Shown here: positions 31,195-41,014 of the stretch, in pieces | How positions within the stretch are numbered: the first letter of the stretch is position 1 | Layout of the letters: each line of letters starts with the position of its first letter | From: Seminavis robusta | Taxonomy: Eukaryota > Bacillariophyta > Bacillariophyceae > Naviculales > Naviculaceae | Assembly (NCBI GenBank): GCA_903772945.1 | Contig: CAICTM010000743.1 | Location: forward strand, 1 to 50,500 | DNA: 50,500 nucleotides | Direction: 5' to 3' | The notes under the pieces: generated by a model | Seen by the model: the letters and a program-made list of their open reading frames with translations, nothing else | Databases searched by the model: none | What the model was told of the DNA's origin: nothing | Made by a program: the position numbers and the translations under genes

Positions 31195-31910
31195 CAGGTA
31201 TGAACGAACGAGGAGATTCTGACAAGGATTATTGCGCAGCACAACCAGCTCCAGCAGCTCATTGCGCAGGAAGGTAGGACCCGCGACAGTTCGGCTGCTG
31301 CTTTGAGAGGTTGGTTGGAGACTTGGCTTGGCGCGGAGCTGACGAAACTCAATGGAAATATTGCAGGTAAGTGTGACTTGTGGCTGTTTGCTATTGCAAC
31401 TATGGCTATTACTGCTGCTAAATATGTATTTTTGTATGCTTTTTAGGATTGCTGTTCAGACTCCAAGGATGGCAACACCTGATCAGGTAGATGGTAATCT
31501 TTTTAGAAATGGGTTGACTGTGGAAAGGACTCGCCGGAATGGCCAGACTAGCCTCAGGTACAGACAAGCTGTGGCCACCACCCCTGCTGATAGTAGGCCT
31601 GCCCAAGCTAGCCAAGTACAGAACTGTTGGCTCTGCTTGGCAAGAGTGGATGCATGGTATTGGTGGCAACAAGCCAGCCAAGAACTTCACTGCTGAAGAT
31701 ATTAGGGCTTGCAAGTCAACCTACTCCAGGAGGAAGCCACTCTGGACTCTCATGGCTACACTTGTCAATGCTCAGAAAGCTCCAGCTTGGGTCATCTCCA
31801 AGATTGAGGAGCATTACAAAGGAAGTGTTTTGAATATTACTGCTGCCATCAAGCAGGACACCATTATGGGCAGTCTGCATGAGGATCTTTGTGTTGTTCG
31901 TGCTCAGTAA
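31195..31910 (+). pseudogene. Probable Crypton C-terminal region: coiled coil and GCR1-like DNA-binding segment, frame unresolved
   Basis: In the recombinase frame, after stops at 31192 and 31201, the text reads EEILTRIIAQHNQLQQLIAQ and on to LNGNIA, a coiled-coil-like exon ending at a strong donor (GCAG|GTAAGT, 31367). An acceptor TTTTAG ends at 31446. Further on, 31580-31910 reads KYRTVGSAWQEWMHGIGGNK and KSTYSRRKPLWTLMATLV, then a stop. The W-x-EW pattern and following basic helix resemble the GCR1_C domain fused to recombinases in fungal Cryptons. The three parts are in different frames and one clean splice plan was not found, so small introns, decay or errors are all possible. Confidence 0.45.
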
Positions 31911-32468
31911 AGTTGACCTTAGTTTAATCAGCATGGTAGCCATGCCTTATAGTGAGTCTGTTATATGAGTACTTATTGTGTTTTCGTTTTCGTGGACTTG
32001 TGCTTTTCGAACGGATTTCGAGGACTTGTGCTTTTTCGAACGTACGTGGGTAGGTAGTTACTAGTAGTAGCTAGTAGCTAGCGAGCGATTTCGTGGATTC
32101 GTGGACTTGTGCTTTTTCGAGTTTTCGAGATAATAGAGGTGCGACGTTATCTTAACGGTGAGTAGTAGAGGTGCGAGCCTCATTTTTCTTATGTGCGAGG
32201 ACGTGACCTTCACTAGGTCATCGACACTGGTATAGAGGAACGATCGTACCCAGCATACACCAGGTGTTGGTGGTGTTATACCTCGATCGATAGGATGGAT
32301 ACCTCCTGTAGGATGGCTACCACAGGTACAGGCTCTCAGTATTCCTCTCAGTTCAGGGATATACTTTTACGGTACAGCCGTGGGGACGGGGTAGACAGGA
32401 AGCCCCCTGATAGAGAGCATGGCCAGCCATCTTTTGGCTTGAATTCAAAAAACGTCCCCTACCAGGTA
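31911..32468. other. Intergenic, no gene seen
   Basis: The stretch contains repeated GTGGACTTGTGCTTTTTCGA words (about 31992, 32021, 32101) and TAGTAGTAGCTAGTAGCTAG. These look like short degenerate tandem repeats. No reading frame or terminal repeat is convincing. Confidence 0.4.
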
Positions 32469-33140
32469 CCTGTGCAATTGAACAGGCAAGAATTTGTACC
32501 CCTGTATATCTGTATAGGATCTTGCCTGTTCAATTGCACAGGAAATGGATGGCATGTTCATACAGTATGCACAGGCTCCTGTCCAAGCATACAGGATTTG
32601 ATACTTCAATTTTTCTCTAAGTCCAAATTCAAGTTGCACCATTAGGAAAATAGATCATTCAATACTTACATGTACGACTGTAGAGTGATACACACATGAA
32701 GACCAACTATACAATAAGGTCCGTGTAATACTCTAGGATTATCATGCTCCACTACAGAAATCAGCAATCAGAGAATCAAGTCAGGATCAGCGTGTAAGGA
32801 GGCACATGATGTTGCCTGTTCGATAGCACATGAAGGTTCCTGTTTGTTGGTACAGAATCCTCTGTGGACGAGCATTGCCTATTGGCTAGTATCACTTTAC
32901 ATGTAATTTACCTAATAGTGTAACTTGACTTTGGACTTAGAGAAAATTGAAGTATCAAATCCTGTATGCTTGGACAGGAGCCTGTGCATATGAACAGGCT
33001 GGGCTGTCTATTTCCTGTGCAATGGAACAGGCTAGTCTGTCTATTTCCTATGCAATTGAACAGGCACCTGTGTAATTGAACAGGACTCCAACGTCCTGTT
33101 CAATTGCACAGGAATTGCGTCCCCTGTTCAATTGCACAGG
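32469..33140. mobile_element. Fold-back element built of 18-bp CCTGT-N8-ACAGG units
   Basis: Two arms face each other. The left arm (about 32469-32645) ends AAATTCAAGTTGCACCATTAGG; the right arm begins CCTAATAGTGTAACTTGACT near 32917 and mirrors it, including GACTTAGAGAAA and TTGAAGTATCAAATCC. Both arms carry 18-bp near-palindromes such as CCTGTGCAATTGAACAGG (32469) and CCTGTTCAATTGCACAGG (32525, 33095, 33123). Variants lie at 32578, 32961, 32981, 33014, 33047 and 33067. The loop of about 270 bp is non-coding and holds one decayed unit near 32814. No transposase is present. No target duplication was identified. Confidence 0.65.
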
Positions 33141-33610
33141 AATCGCTTTGCCTGCCATGCCTGGATTTGGCTGCAGGCTTGCTCTCTGAAAATCCTGCGC
33201 AGAGAGTCTTCCTCGACTCCCAGCCACCGCCTCAGCTGTCCGCAATCTGGTTGGCAGGGCAGTTCATTATTTAAGTACGACCAAATACACCTAGAGTATG
33301 TAGTGTCGAAACAATAGTGCTAGTAGCGTTGGGGAACAACAGTGATATCCAGTGCACCAGTGCACCAATCCAAAACCGTTGGAACCCAACATTGAACTGA
33401 GAAGCCCCTAAAAAAAAGGACATCATTGTCCTCTTCCTTTGGTGGCTGCTCAGAGCAATGAGGGGCTCCAAGCTAGCACTATCTGCAGTGGCAGCCAGTC
33501 TAATTGGAGCATGTGTGCTACCACATTGCTCCGCTTAGAGTCATGGCTACAGTGAACATGCTGTACTAGTATGTATGGTGCTGTCTACCCCCTGTCGTTT
33601 TAGTGAATGA
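33141..33610. other. Intergenic, no gene seen
   Basis: This stretch separates two small elements. It contains no supported reading frame and no clear repeats apart from an AGTGCACCAGTGCACC doublet near 33350. Confidence 0.3.
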
Positions 33611-33944
33611 TGTACAGGACCGTTCGACGTTTTTCACTCAGGCTTTAAACTTTACACGACTGACTCCAGTACAATTAAGGGCTTGTTTTTTAAGGGCTTG
33701 TTTAAGGGCTTTTTGAAGCTTTAAGGGATTGTTTTAAGGGCTTGTTTATTTAAGGGCTTGTTTGCTCCTAATAAGGGCTTGTTCTATGGGGTTTACACGA
33801 AGGCTTAAGGGTTTGTTTTGAGAACATAAGGGCTTGTTGTTAAGGGTTTGTTTTTTAAGGGCTTGTTTAAGGGTTTGTTGAAGATTTAAGGGCTTGTTTA
33901 AGGGCTTGTTTCCAGTCGTGTGAATTTGAGGACGGTCCAGTACA
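33611..33944. mobile_element. MITE filled with a TAAGGGCTTGTTT minisatellite
   Basis: The outer ends are inverted: TGTACAGGACCGT (33611) against ACGGTCCAGTACA (33932-33944). An inner pair follows: TTACACGACTG (about 33651) against CAGTCGTGTGAA (33913). Alternatively GTACA at each end is a 5-bp target duplication. Between them, 33676-33912 is almost wholly made of TAAGGGCTTGTTT, TAAGGGTTTGTT and short variants, about 14 copies. No coding capacity. Confidence 0.6.
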
Positions 33945-34082
33945 CAATAAGCCAACTAAAAAGGCATGATAATTGTCAGATCTTTTTCGGAAAGATACTG
34001 GTATCCCAAAACCAGCAACAGCGTTCGCACAGATGACTTCCCTGCCATCTCAGTGCGATGAAAAGGAAAGGAAGTAGACGAG

Positions 34083-35201
34083 ATGCATCGCCTCAATCCT
34101 TCTTATTACTACAGGTACCAGTTGGTCCTCTTTGTGTTCCTTTTGATTTCCATCACTGCTACACATGCGATCCAAATCTCGGACCAAGAACGGCGCGAAG
34201 GATTTGCAGCTCGCAACTACAGCTGGCCCATTGAGAAAATGGTCCCTCCCACGGAAGGATGGGATCGTCTGATGCGACGAAGAATACGTCAAGTCGAAGC
34301 ACTTGAGTCTACACGCACGGGAAAAATCGACCAATGGGCATCCGTGTTGGGCCAAGCCTTGGTACTTCCCAATTTTACTCAATTTGGATGGGCCGTTGCC
34401 AAAGCACCCGAGGAGCTTACGGCAGAACTGCAACAAGCCGTACATTCTAGAATGCACGACCACGAGAAAACGTGGGAGGAAGACGATATCGCCATTGTGG
34501 GTGATTTCAAACCACTCATGGTGGAAATGCTACCAGGATTGATTGACAAGGCATTGACAAGGTTGCATCCCTACCACGAAGCTTGGACGGGGATACCCCT
34601 CAAAAAACAAAAGGGGTATGGACTGCGAATCTACAAGAACAATTCACAACTCTACATGCATCTAGACAAGATGGAGACACACATTATTAGTTGCATATTC
34701 CACATTGATCATTCCGATGACGCACAGCCCTGGCCACTCGTCATTGAAGATTTCGAAGGGATCACCCAACATGTGCACTTGAACAAGGGCGACATGCTAC
34801 TATACGAGTCGGCCAAGTGCTTACACGGTCGACCTATACCATTCGAGGGAAGTTGGTACACTTCGTTATTCCTTCATTATTCTCCACAAGACTGGCCCTT
34901 TGAAGGAAGAAGTTGGGAGCCACAATATGCCATGCCGGATCATTGGGAAGAAGTCCGTCCCTATTCAGATAGCGATCAAGAACAGTTTGGTGAATCACTC
35001 CCACATTTAATTGCCGTCGACACGGCCATGTACGAACAAGGGTGTCCGAACAAATGGTGTGGTGTCCAAGACAAGGCGTCTTGGAACGGAGTGGCCAAAA
35101 CAAACGTGGCCGTTACATCTCATGGAATAGAGGAAGTTCTTTCCATCGTAGAGAAAGCGAGCAATAGTGAAGAGACTACCGTTAGAGATGACGAGCTTTG
35201 A
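34083..35201 (+). CDS. Secretory-pathway protein with a 2OG-Fe(II) oxygenase-like fold (prolyl-hydroxylase-like)
   Basis: The protein has 372 residues with an N-terminal signal or anchor segment (LVLFVFLLISITATHA, about 13-29). The catalytic core lies at about 175-268: YGLRIYKNNSQLYMHLDKME supplies an H-x-D pair (His193, Asp195), FHIDH follows, and CLHGRPIPFEGSWYTSLFLH supplies the distal His248 with nearby Arg250. An HxD...H facial triad binds Fe(II) in this superfamily, which hydroxylates protein or small-molecule substrates using 2-oxoglutarate and O2. The 2OG-binding basic residue was not assigned with certainty. The substrate is unknown. The domain resembles prolyl 4-hydroxylase-type folds, but a diatom-specific relative is equally possible. 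Confidence 0.75.
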   Translation: MHRLNPSYYYRYQLVLFVFLLISITATHAIQISDQERREGFAARNYSWPIEKMVPPTEGWDRLMRRRIRQVEALESTRTGKIDQWASVLGQALVLPNFTQFGWAVAKAPEELTAELQQAVHSRMHDHEKTWEEDDIAIVGDFKPLMVEMLPGLIDKALTRLHPYHEAWTGIPLKKQKGYGLRIYKNNSQLYMHLDKMETHIISCIFHIDHSDDAQPWPLVIEDFEGITQHVHLNKGDMLLYESAKCLHGRPIPFEGSWYTSLFLHYSPQDWPFEGRSWEPQYAMPDHWEEVRPYSDSDQEQFGESLPHLIAVDTAMYEQGCPNKWCGVQDKASWNGVAKTNVAVTSHGIEEVLSIVEKASNSEETTVRDDEL

Positions 35202-35656
35202 CGACAGCAAATAAATAATGGCCAGAAGCAAAAACAATTTGCTTAGAGAATTGTCGTTCTTTCGGTTGCTATCCAGACAATGAAAGACCAGAGAGATTAC
35301 TCAAAAAGGGTTGCTCTTCGTTGCAGATTGTAGCAAGACAATGAAAGCGGAACTTTAGCTAGCCACCAGCTCATACTAGTAGCTTTGCGGTCTCTCAATC
35401 TCTCAATCTTCCTTCCGTGCTGAATGTCTCGCTTTGAGTACCGGCACTACCAGAAGCTTTAGAGGGAATCGAGATAGGATTTGTTAAATCCCATTGGATC
35501 TTTCTTTTGGATCTTTCCCACGCAAATAAGGCCTCAAAAGCATGCAGCACCAACTGCCGACAGCTTCGTCGTACTGTAGTGTCTAGACTATTGAGCTGGG
35601 CAGGATCTGATACCATTGGAAGAATACTAGGCTGGAGCCACTGCTTGTGAAGAGAG
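35202..35656. other. Intergenic, tandem genes
   Basis: An imperfect duplication is seen near the left end: AGACAATGAAAGACC at about 35275 and AGACAATGAAAGCGG at about 35336. The TAGCTAGCCACC and ACTAGTAGCTTTGC words near 35360 are of the kind common between genes here. No TATA box is clear; no gene is seen. Confidence 0.35.
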
Positions 35657-36688
35657 ATGGCAGTACGATTCCGAAGCCTGGTTAGTTCGCTATTGCTGCT
35701 GAGAAGCTCCGCCTTTCTTCCGCTGATATCTTCGCCATCCCAACGACTCTCATCAATATCAACAACAAATACCCGCCTTTCATTGGCCAGTAGTAGCTCC
35801 GACAACATGAAGTTCATCTACGCTTTTGACTTTGACGGAGTGTTAGTCGATTCGGCTGCCGAGCTCGGTTTGTCTGGATTTGATGCCGCAAAACTGCTGT
35901 GTCCAGGTGCCCCATGGCTCACCCGCAGACTGCGACGACCGGATCAATTGGAGCAATTGATTCAGAACTTTTGCAAAGTACGACCTTGCCTGGAAACAGG
36001 TTGGGAGGCACCACTGCTATTAAAGCTGTTGACAGAAGAGAATGTCTCCATTGACCAAATATTGCACGACTTTCAGCATGGTCTTCGAGAAAAGACTCTG
36101 GAAGACTTGAATGTTTCGGTAGATCAGTGCAAGGAAGCTCTCAAGAAGGCGAGGAATGACTGGATTGCATCCGACGACAATGGCCAGGACTGGTTGGAAG
36201 CTCATGGATTTTATCAGGGTGCTTGTGATGCCGTCCGAAAGCTTCTGGAAGACCCTGAAAAAGTACCCGATGTTTTCGTCATTACCACGAAAGCTGCCGA
36301 TTTTACACAACGACTGTTGGAACAACAAAGACTGGCCGGGAAAGATGCTCCTGGCGGTGGTATACCCCCCGAACGAATCTTTGGACTGGGATCCCCACCC
36401 AAAGAAAAGGTGCTGGCCCAATTACTGGAAGAGCGTGGGAGTCAATACGCTGCTGTCTTTGTCGAAGACCGTCTCCTGACATTGGACAAGACAATGTCGG
36501 ATAGCGCCATCAACACCAGAGTTCTTCCCGTTGTGGCTAGTTGGGGGTACAACACCGTGGATCAGCGAGACGGCGGAAAGAAGGCTGGGTATGTCATTCT
36601 TGATGCCGAGGATACGTCCACTCTTGGCAATGTGCTCAACGATGCTGCAGCCGACAAACTTTTGACAGAACTCAACAGCAAAAAGTAA
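35657..36688 (+). CDS. Plastid-targeted HAD-superfamily hydrolase
   Basis: The protein has 343 residues. The first 22 form a signal peptide (SLVSSLLLLRSSAF) with the diatom plastid motif at SSA|F, followed by a Ser/Thr/Arg-rich transit-like stretch to about residue 50. The HAD core starts with motif I, FDFDGVLVDS (Asp58 nucleophile, Asp60). Motif II is VITTKA, motif III the Lys in PPKEK, motif IV VFVEDRLLTLD. Between I and II lies an all-helical C1-type cap. The family covers phosphatases, phosphoglycolate phosphatase among them, and other phosphotransfer enzymes; the substrate cannot be told here. ATG 35657 has good context (gagATGG). Confidence 0.85.
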   Translation: MAVRFRSLVSSLLLLRSSAFLPLISSPSQRLSSISTTNTRLSLASSSSDNMKFIYAFDFDGVLVDSAAELGLSGFDAAKLLCPGAPWLTRRLRRPDQLEQLIQNFCKVRPCLETGWEAPLLLKLLTEENVSIDQILHDFQHGLREKTLEDLNVSVDQCKEALKKARNDWIASDDNGQDWLEAHGFYQGACDAVRKLLEDPEKVPDVFVITTKAADFTQRLLEQQRLAGKDAPGGGIPPERIFGLGSPPKEKVLAQLLEERGSQYAAVFVEDRLLTLDKTMSDSAINTRVLPVVASWGYNTVDQRDGGKKAGYVILDAEDTSTLGNVLNDAAADKLLTELNSKK

Positions 36689-37417
36689 ACATTAGCTTAT
36701 TGAGCTTTTCGCTGATGCCACCGCGTCCGGCTTAGACGTTTGACAACGAACACGTGCGGTTCTTCTGAACTGGAGGGCCTGAAGAAAAATTTGTAGACTC
36801 GACTCGAAGCCACGGATTACCGTTAGAATAGGAAAGAGAAGATGTTCCGGCATGGTATCCCCCGGCTGGTAATGGCCCCGAATGATCATCGAATCCAGTT
36901 CGTATTGATTGGAATGTTTCAACCAGGGACACGAAGAATTCGACTATTTGGAAATATGGCTCTTCTAACCAGCCATCACCCCACACTCTTGCCCTCTAGG
37001 ACATGCAAAGTGTACATGCATGTATATGTAGCTGACCTGGCAACACCCGCCATCAATTCCCACGAAACGACTGGAAGACACCAGCAAAAGATGAGCTGAA
37101 ACATTCACCCACCGCCCAGCCTCCTGACAAAATCCTATCGTCAGAAAGGGGTCATATGTTGAAGCTGGTGCCTCACTTTGACAGTAGACCTACCAGATTG
37201 CATCAACTACTTCGTAGCTGATGAGAGTTTCCAAATAAATGTAGTTACCATTGTCGTACCGCACAGAAATGGTACTGTACCACACCGGTATCGGTAGATC
37301 GAATCGAATCGAATTAGCACGTCCGGTCATAGATTTATTCAAGCAGCTCAGACGTCTTTTGCTGAAGTTGTTGTTGCCACCAACCATTTTTCTCTCGTTG
37401 TGGCAGAATCAAGCAAG
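36689..37417. other. Intergenic region upstream of the RRP7 gene
   Basis: No reading frame is convincing over these 729 bp. TACTGTACCACACCGGTATCGGTAGATCGAATCGAATCGAATT near 37273 combines GGTACC-like palindromes with a short ATCGA repeat. This is the probable promoter region of RRP7. Confidence 0.35.
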
Positions 37418-38473
37418 ATGGGCAAGTCCAAGAAGCGCTCGAATGCGTCTACTACTGCTAGCACCCTGATCAAGGGATACTTGCCTGTCCGAGTGAAACT
37501 CCCTGAACCACCTGTTGGAAGCAAGGAGGGCAGCGAAAGGCTCGATGAAACTTTTTTCTTCGTCAAAGAACATCAAGGCGGGAATTCCAGTGATGATAAG
37601 AAGGGAGGCAGGACCCTCTTTGTTGCAAATGCCCCCGCTGTTCCTGGAGTGACGACAAAGCTTCTGTTGACAAACCTATTAGGTCGGTATGGGGAAATAG
37701 AAAGAGTCACCCTTGTGGGTAATCCACGCAAACAGGAATCTTCCTCATCCGACGCAGTTGCGCTGGTGTCGTCGGACTGGAAACCCTTCTTTCCAACGTT
37801 TCAAGGACCCATTCACGCTTCGGAAAAGTTTGCTCATGTGGTGTTCTCTTCCAGTCAGCGTATGCGAAAAGCTCTGCAGGCAGTGAACGAGCTCATGGCT
37901 GGAAAGGACGACAAGTTGCCAGGGATTCAACTCGAAAAACTGGACTTGCAAATGTTGAGAGATGAAACGGATCGACTCTATCAGAAGGAAACCGTTGATA
38001 TGGACGACGAGCTCGAAATCGACAATAAGCCGAAGCAAATCGGGGTTGTGGCATTGGTACAACGATACAGGGCAAGCTACCAACGATTGGACCGTGCCAA
38101 GTTGCTGGCAAAATGCAACGAAGTAATGCAAGAATACGAAGACAAAGAAGAGGAACAGCGTTTGTCAAGAGAGGAGGCCGCCAATCAACCGGATGACGAT
38201 GGTTTCATTACTGTAACCTCAAAATCCGTGGGAGTCGAAAGTGGTAAGCATCAGCTGGAAAAAGACAAGGGGGCGCCCCCCAGTGGGCGTCGCCAACACA
38301 AGCGGAACCGAAAGAAGAAGCAAGGCATTGGTGCCACCGAGTTGCAAGACTTTTATCGATTTCAACGGAAGGAAACTCGAAAGAGAACTCTGCAAGATCT
38401 TCGACTGCAATTTGAAGAGGACCTAAAAAAGGTCAAAAAGATGAAAGATGAGAAACAGTATAAACCCTTCTAA
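37418..38473 (+). CDS. RRP7: Ribosomal RNA-processing protein 7 (RRP7/RRP7A family)
   Basis: The start chosen is the ATG at 37418 (MGKSKKRSN), giving 351 residues; the frame is open six codons further up only from GTG. Residues about 10-35 hold the GYLPVRVKLP-type segment of the family. An RRM-like domain runs at about 65-150 (TLFVANAPAV, LLGRYGEIERV, FAHVVFSSSQRMRKAL). The C-terminal signature is clear: DGFITVTSK, a basic RRQHKRNRKKKQG stretch, then LQDFYRFQRKETRKRTLQDL, LQFEEDLKKVKKMK and KPF at the end. In yeast and human RRP7 acts in small-subunit processome assembly and early 18S processing in the nucleolus, with UTP-C/CURI factors. Single exon. Confidence 0.9.
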   Translation: MGKSKKRSNASTTASTLIKGYLPVRVKLPEPPVGSKEGSERLDETFFFVKEHQGGNSSDDKKGGRTLFVANAPAVPGVTTKLLLTNLLGRYGEIERVTLVGNPRKQESSSSDAVALVSSDWKPFFPTFQGPIHASEKFAHVVFSSSQRMRKALQAVNELMAGKDDKLPGIQLEKLDLQMLRDETDRLYQKETVDMDDELEIDNKPKQIGVVALVQRYRASYQRLDRAKLLAKCNEVMQEYEDKEEEQRLSREEAANQPDDDGFITVTSKSVGVESGKHQLEKDKGAPPSGRRQHKRNRKKKQGIGATELQDFYRFQRKETRKRTLQDLRLQFEEDLKKVKKMKDEKQYKPF

Positions 38474-38964
38474 TCCTTTCGTTACCGTATGGCTGTAACG
38501 TTGTACCGCCCGAGAAATCTAGTAGTGATAGTCTCTTCTTATTGATTTGTTCAGTACCGGGGCAGTTTTGCTTTCCATGTTGCACCGGTACCTACCGAAG
38601 GATGTGTACGTTCTAGCTTCAGTACAATTATATCGGTGAGAGAGACGTTGACGTTGACAGTGCGCTACCGCATGGTCTGGACTACAGTCGAGATGCTGGA
38701 TCCCGTGATCATGAAGAGTTGAGGTATATTGATGGCCACAGATGGATTTGATTCACCCACGACCAACAAGTTCAGAGGCGTGCAACTGGTACCGATCGGC
38801 TTGAAAACTATCCCGCACCGGGGTCGTTTCCAAGAAACGGTTTTGGTTGGGATCCTGGGGTGGATGCGAAAGAAATGCTCTAGGAAATGGATCACAATCC
38901 TGTACCGGTAGCATCGAAAAAGGTGTCATTATTCTTCACCAAGGCTTGCTTCTTCACGTGAACC
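38474..38964. other. Intergenic region between RRP7 and the LRR gene
   Basis: The stretch contains TACCGGGGC, CACCGGTACCTACC and CTGTACCGGTAGC words, the GGTACC/ACCGGT palindromes seen between most genes here, and a GACGTTGACGTTGAC triplet near 38644. One weak 60-codon frame at 38729 has no support. No gene is called. Confidence 0.35.
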
Positions 38965-40167
38965 ATGAATAGCATTTGCATCAAGGACAATGAAACTCTA
39001 CTTGCAGCTTCAAGAATCATGCAAGGTGGTGGAGCAATGGAGGAGCACGGATTGCCCTTTCGACTGGCGCTGAATTTGACCCATGGAGACGGCTTTGATT
39101 TGCAGAATGTCGAATCTCTCATCAAACACCTGCAATCTACGACGCTCCAAGTCGATGAGGTGAGAATCACACCTCCCCCTGCCAACGTTGGCGACGAGTG
39201 GATGATGCAGTTGTGTTCGGCCCTTGGGACCCATCCATATCTGAGCATTCTGAGCTTCTGCGTCGCACCCGAAAGTGATCCCCATTTCATGACATACATG
39301 TCGGAAACCATTCGTGGGGCACGAAACCTCGTGAGCCTCAGCTGTTCAGGGGTAGTCTTCTCTGGAGAAACCAAGGACTACCTCGACTTTGCGGCGGTGT
39401 TGCTTGACCACCCGACTTTACAGGATGTATCGCTCACAGGATCACTTGAAGAGGGACAATGCACCAGTATCAACGCAAACCCTGTCCTGGCGGCACTTGC
39501 ATCCATTCCGAACCTGAATGACTTGGCACTCTCCTGCTTCGTCCCTCCAATGACAGAGAGCCGCTCACCATTCTACGAGCTGGGTGGGAATCCCAGTCTC
39601 AAAACTCTGGACTTGGTCGGCACGGGAGGGAGGGGTATCATTGCAGCATCCATGGCAATGAAATGCAGCCGCAGCATCACGACCTTGTGGGTTGATACAT
39701 CTATGAAAGAGGACGAGCTCTATGAGCTTGGGGAAACCATCCGACACAGTCAACTCGAATCCGTTCACCTCTATTTGGATCCATTCAAGGACGACGACGC
39801 CATGAACACCCTCATACAAGCTCTCAATGGGAACCCCAGTTTGACAAAGCTTGCGTTCGTTTTTCACGAAAGGGAAAATTTCTTCAGCAATGACATTCAG
39901 GATGCCATGATTTCCATGCTGGAGCACCATAACTATACGTTGCGACACATCAAGTTTGACTTGTCAACAAGCATCGAAGTGAGAAACGACTACACTGAAG
40001 CAACGATTGAATACTTTTTGAACCTGAATCGTCTTGGACGGAACCATCTGCTAACCAACCCGAATGCTAGCCGAGACGATTGGATCGCTTGCATTGCTGC
40101 AGCCAGTGGAAACTTGGAAGCCGTCCACTATTTCCTCTCCACGAATCCCTCCTTGTGCTTTGCATGA
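38965..40167 (+). CDS. RNI-like leucine-rich-repeat protein
   Basis: The protein has 400 residues, single exon, start at the ATG 38965 (accATGA). From about residue 30 to 330 it is made of irregular repeats of about 28-32 residues with the pattern L-x-x-L-x-L: NLVSLSCSGV, TLQDVSLTGSL, NLNDLALSCF, SLKTLDLVG, SITTLWVDTS, LESVHLYLDP and SLTKLAFVFH. This is the ribonuclease-inhibitor type of LRR, used for protein binding. The C-terminus (YFLNLNRLGRNHLL, then a helical end) resembles the cap found on many diatom LRR proteins. No signal peptide, kinase or membrane segment, so it is probably an intracellular scaffold. Partner unknown. It converges with the next gene, 241 bp between stops. Confidence 0.8.
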   Translation: MNSICIKDNETLLAASRIMQGGGAMEEHGLPFRLALNLTHGDGFDLQNVESLIKHLQSTTLQVDEVRITPPPANVGDEWMMQLCSALGTHPYLSILSFCVAPESDPHFMTYMSETIRGARNLVSLSCSGVVFSGETKDYLDFAAVLLDHPTLQDVSLTGSLEEGQCTSINANPVLAALASIPNLNDLALSCFVPPMTESRSPFYELGGNPSLKTLDLVGTGGRGIIAASMAMKCSRSITTLWVDTSMKEDELYELGETIRHSQLESVHLYLDPFKDDDAMNTLIQALNGNPSLTKLAFVFHERENFFSNDIQDAMISMLEHHNYTLRHIKFDLSTSIEVRNDYTEATIEYFLNLNRLGRNHLLTNPNASRDDWIACIAAASGNLEAVHYFLSTNPSLCFA

Positions 40168-40408
40168 TGACTTTGGTGTCCTTACTGAATAGCATTCATG
40201 CAAATATTGCTGGTATAGTAAATTTATTTTAATTGAGATTCTTTGTTCAATTGGTCTTGGTGCTCAACTTCAGTACATGTACAGGATTATCCTGTCGTTT
40301 TGGCTTTTGGTGCTATAGATCCAAGAATAACTTTGTGGTCGTTGATTTTGGTTCTAGAGTAAGCTGGAAGATTACAGTATTTCAAGTAGGTTGTATGATG
40401 ATTTGTTT

Positions 40409-41014
40409 CTAGAACGCAGTGACGGGTGTGTTGGCCAATAAATCTTCGTTGTTCAGTGGTGCAGATGGTTGGTCGTCATATTTCTTGGCAGCAATGGCTT
40501 CCGCAAACTTGACAGATTTCGTGCGGTCCAACAAGTGTTCATGGCCCAGTTTCTTTCGAATTTCATCGGCTTGACCTGTCTTGGCAAGTTTATCGGCCGT
40601 TCTGCAGAATTTCTTGGCATCTGCTTCATCGGAAAATGTCAGTTCATAGTCTGTGTCTCCCAAGTTTGTTTGCAAAAGAGCCACTTGTCCCTTTCGATCA
40701 GTTTTCATGTCGACCAGACTAATGGCATACAGTGGGGCACTGGCGCCGGCATTCTTAAAGACAAAACAGAAGGGTCCTTTCAACAGGACTAACTTTTCCG
40801 TCTTGTCATTGTTTCTGCCACCACCAAAGAGACAACTGCATCCACCGCTAGCTCCTCCTCGGATAATTGTTGCTGTCCCTTCAAAGTCAGCACCATTGGT
40901 TCCTCGCAGTTTTGCCACGCCAGCACCGCGATCACCACTGGACCTGACAAAGCTCTTCATGCTGAAGAAACTGCTTCGTCGGCTGGCTGTTTCATTTTCG
41001 TTTGCGTTGGTCAT
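40409..41014 (-). CDS. Small PH-like-domain protein
   Basis: The protein has 201 residues. It starts with a Ser/Arg-rich segment (SRRSSFFSMKSFVRSS) that may be phosphorylated or bind membranes. The region about 45-150 has the strand pattern of a PH-like domain: a FEGTATIIRGG strand, LVLLKGPFCFVFKNAGAS, PLYAISLVDMKTDRKGQVAL, DYELTFSDEADAKKFCRTADKLA, where the last part would be the closing helix. The C-terminal tail (LDRTKSVKFAEAIAAKKYDD) is helical. PH-like domains bind phosphoinositides or proteins; neither can be inferred here. Similar small proteins are common in diatoms as far as I recall. Assignment of the fold is from pattern only. Confidence 0.7.
   Translation of the reverse strand: MTNANENETASRRSSFFSMKSFVRSSGDRGAGVAKLRGTNGADFEGTATIIRGGASGGCSCLFGGGRNNDKTEKLVLLKGPFCFVFKNAGASAPLYAISLVDMKTDRKGQVALLQTNLGDTDYELTFSDEADAKKFCRTADKLAKTGQADEIRKKLGHEHLLDRTKSVKFAEAIAAKKYDDQPSAPLNNEDLLANTPVTAF

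Noticed and set aside
32469..33140. Repeat units with spacers, considered as a CRISPR array
   Set aside because: The units are near-palindromes arranged in mirrored arms with irregular spacing, spacers are not of constant length, and the DNA is eukaryotic with spliced genes.
33676..33912. TAAGGG-type repeat considered as an internal telomere tract
   Set aside because: The unit is a 13-bp word with TTGTTT, not TTAGGG, and it sits between inverted ends.
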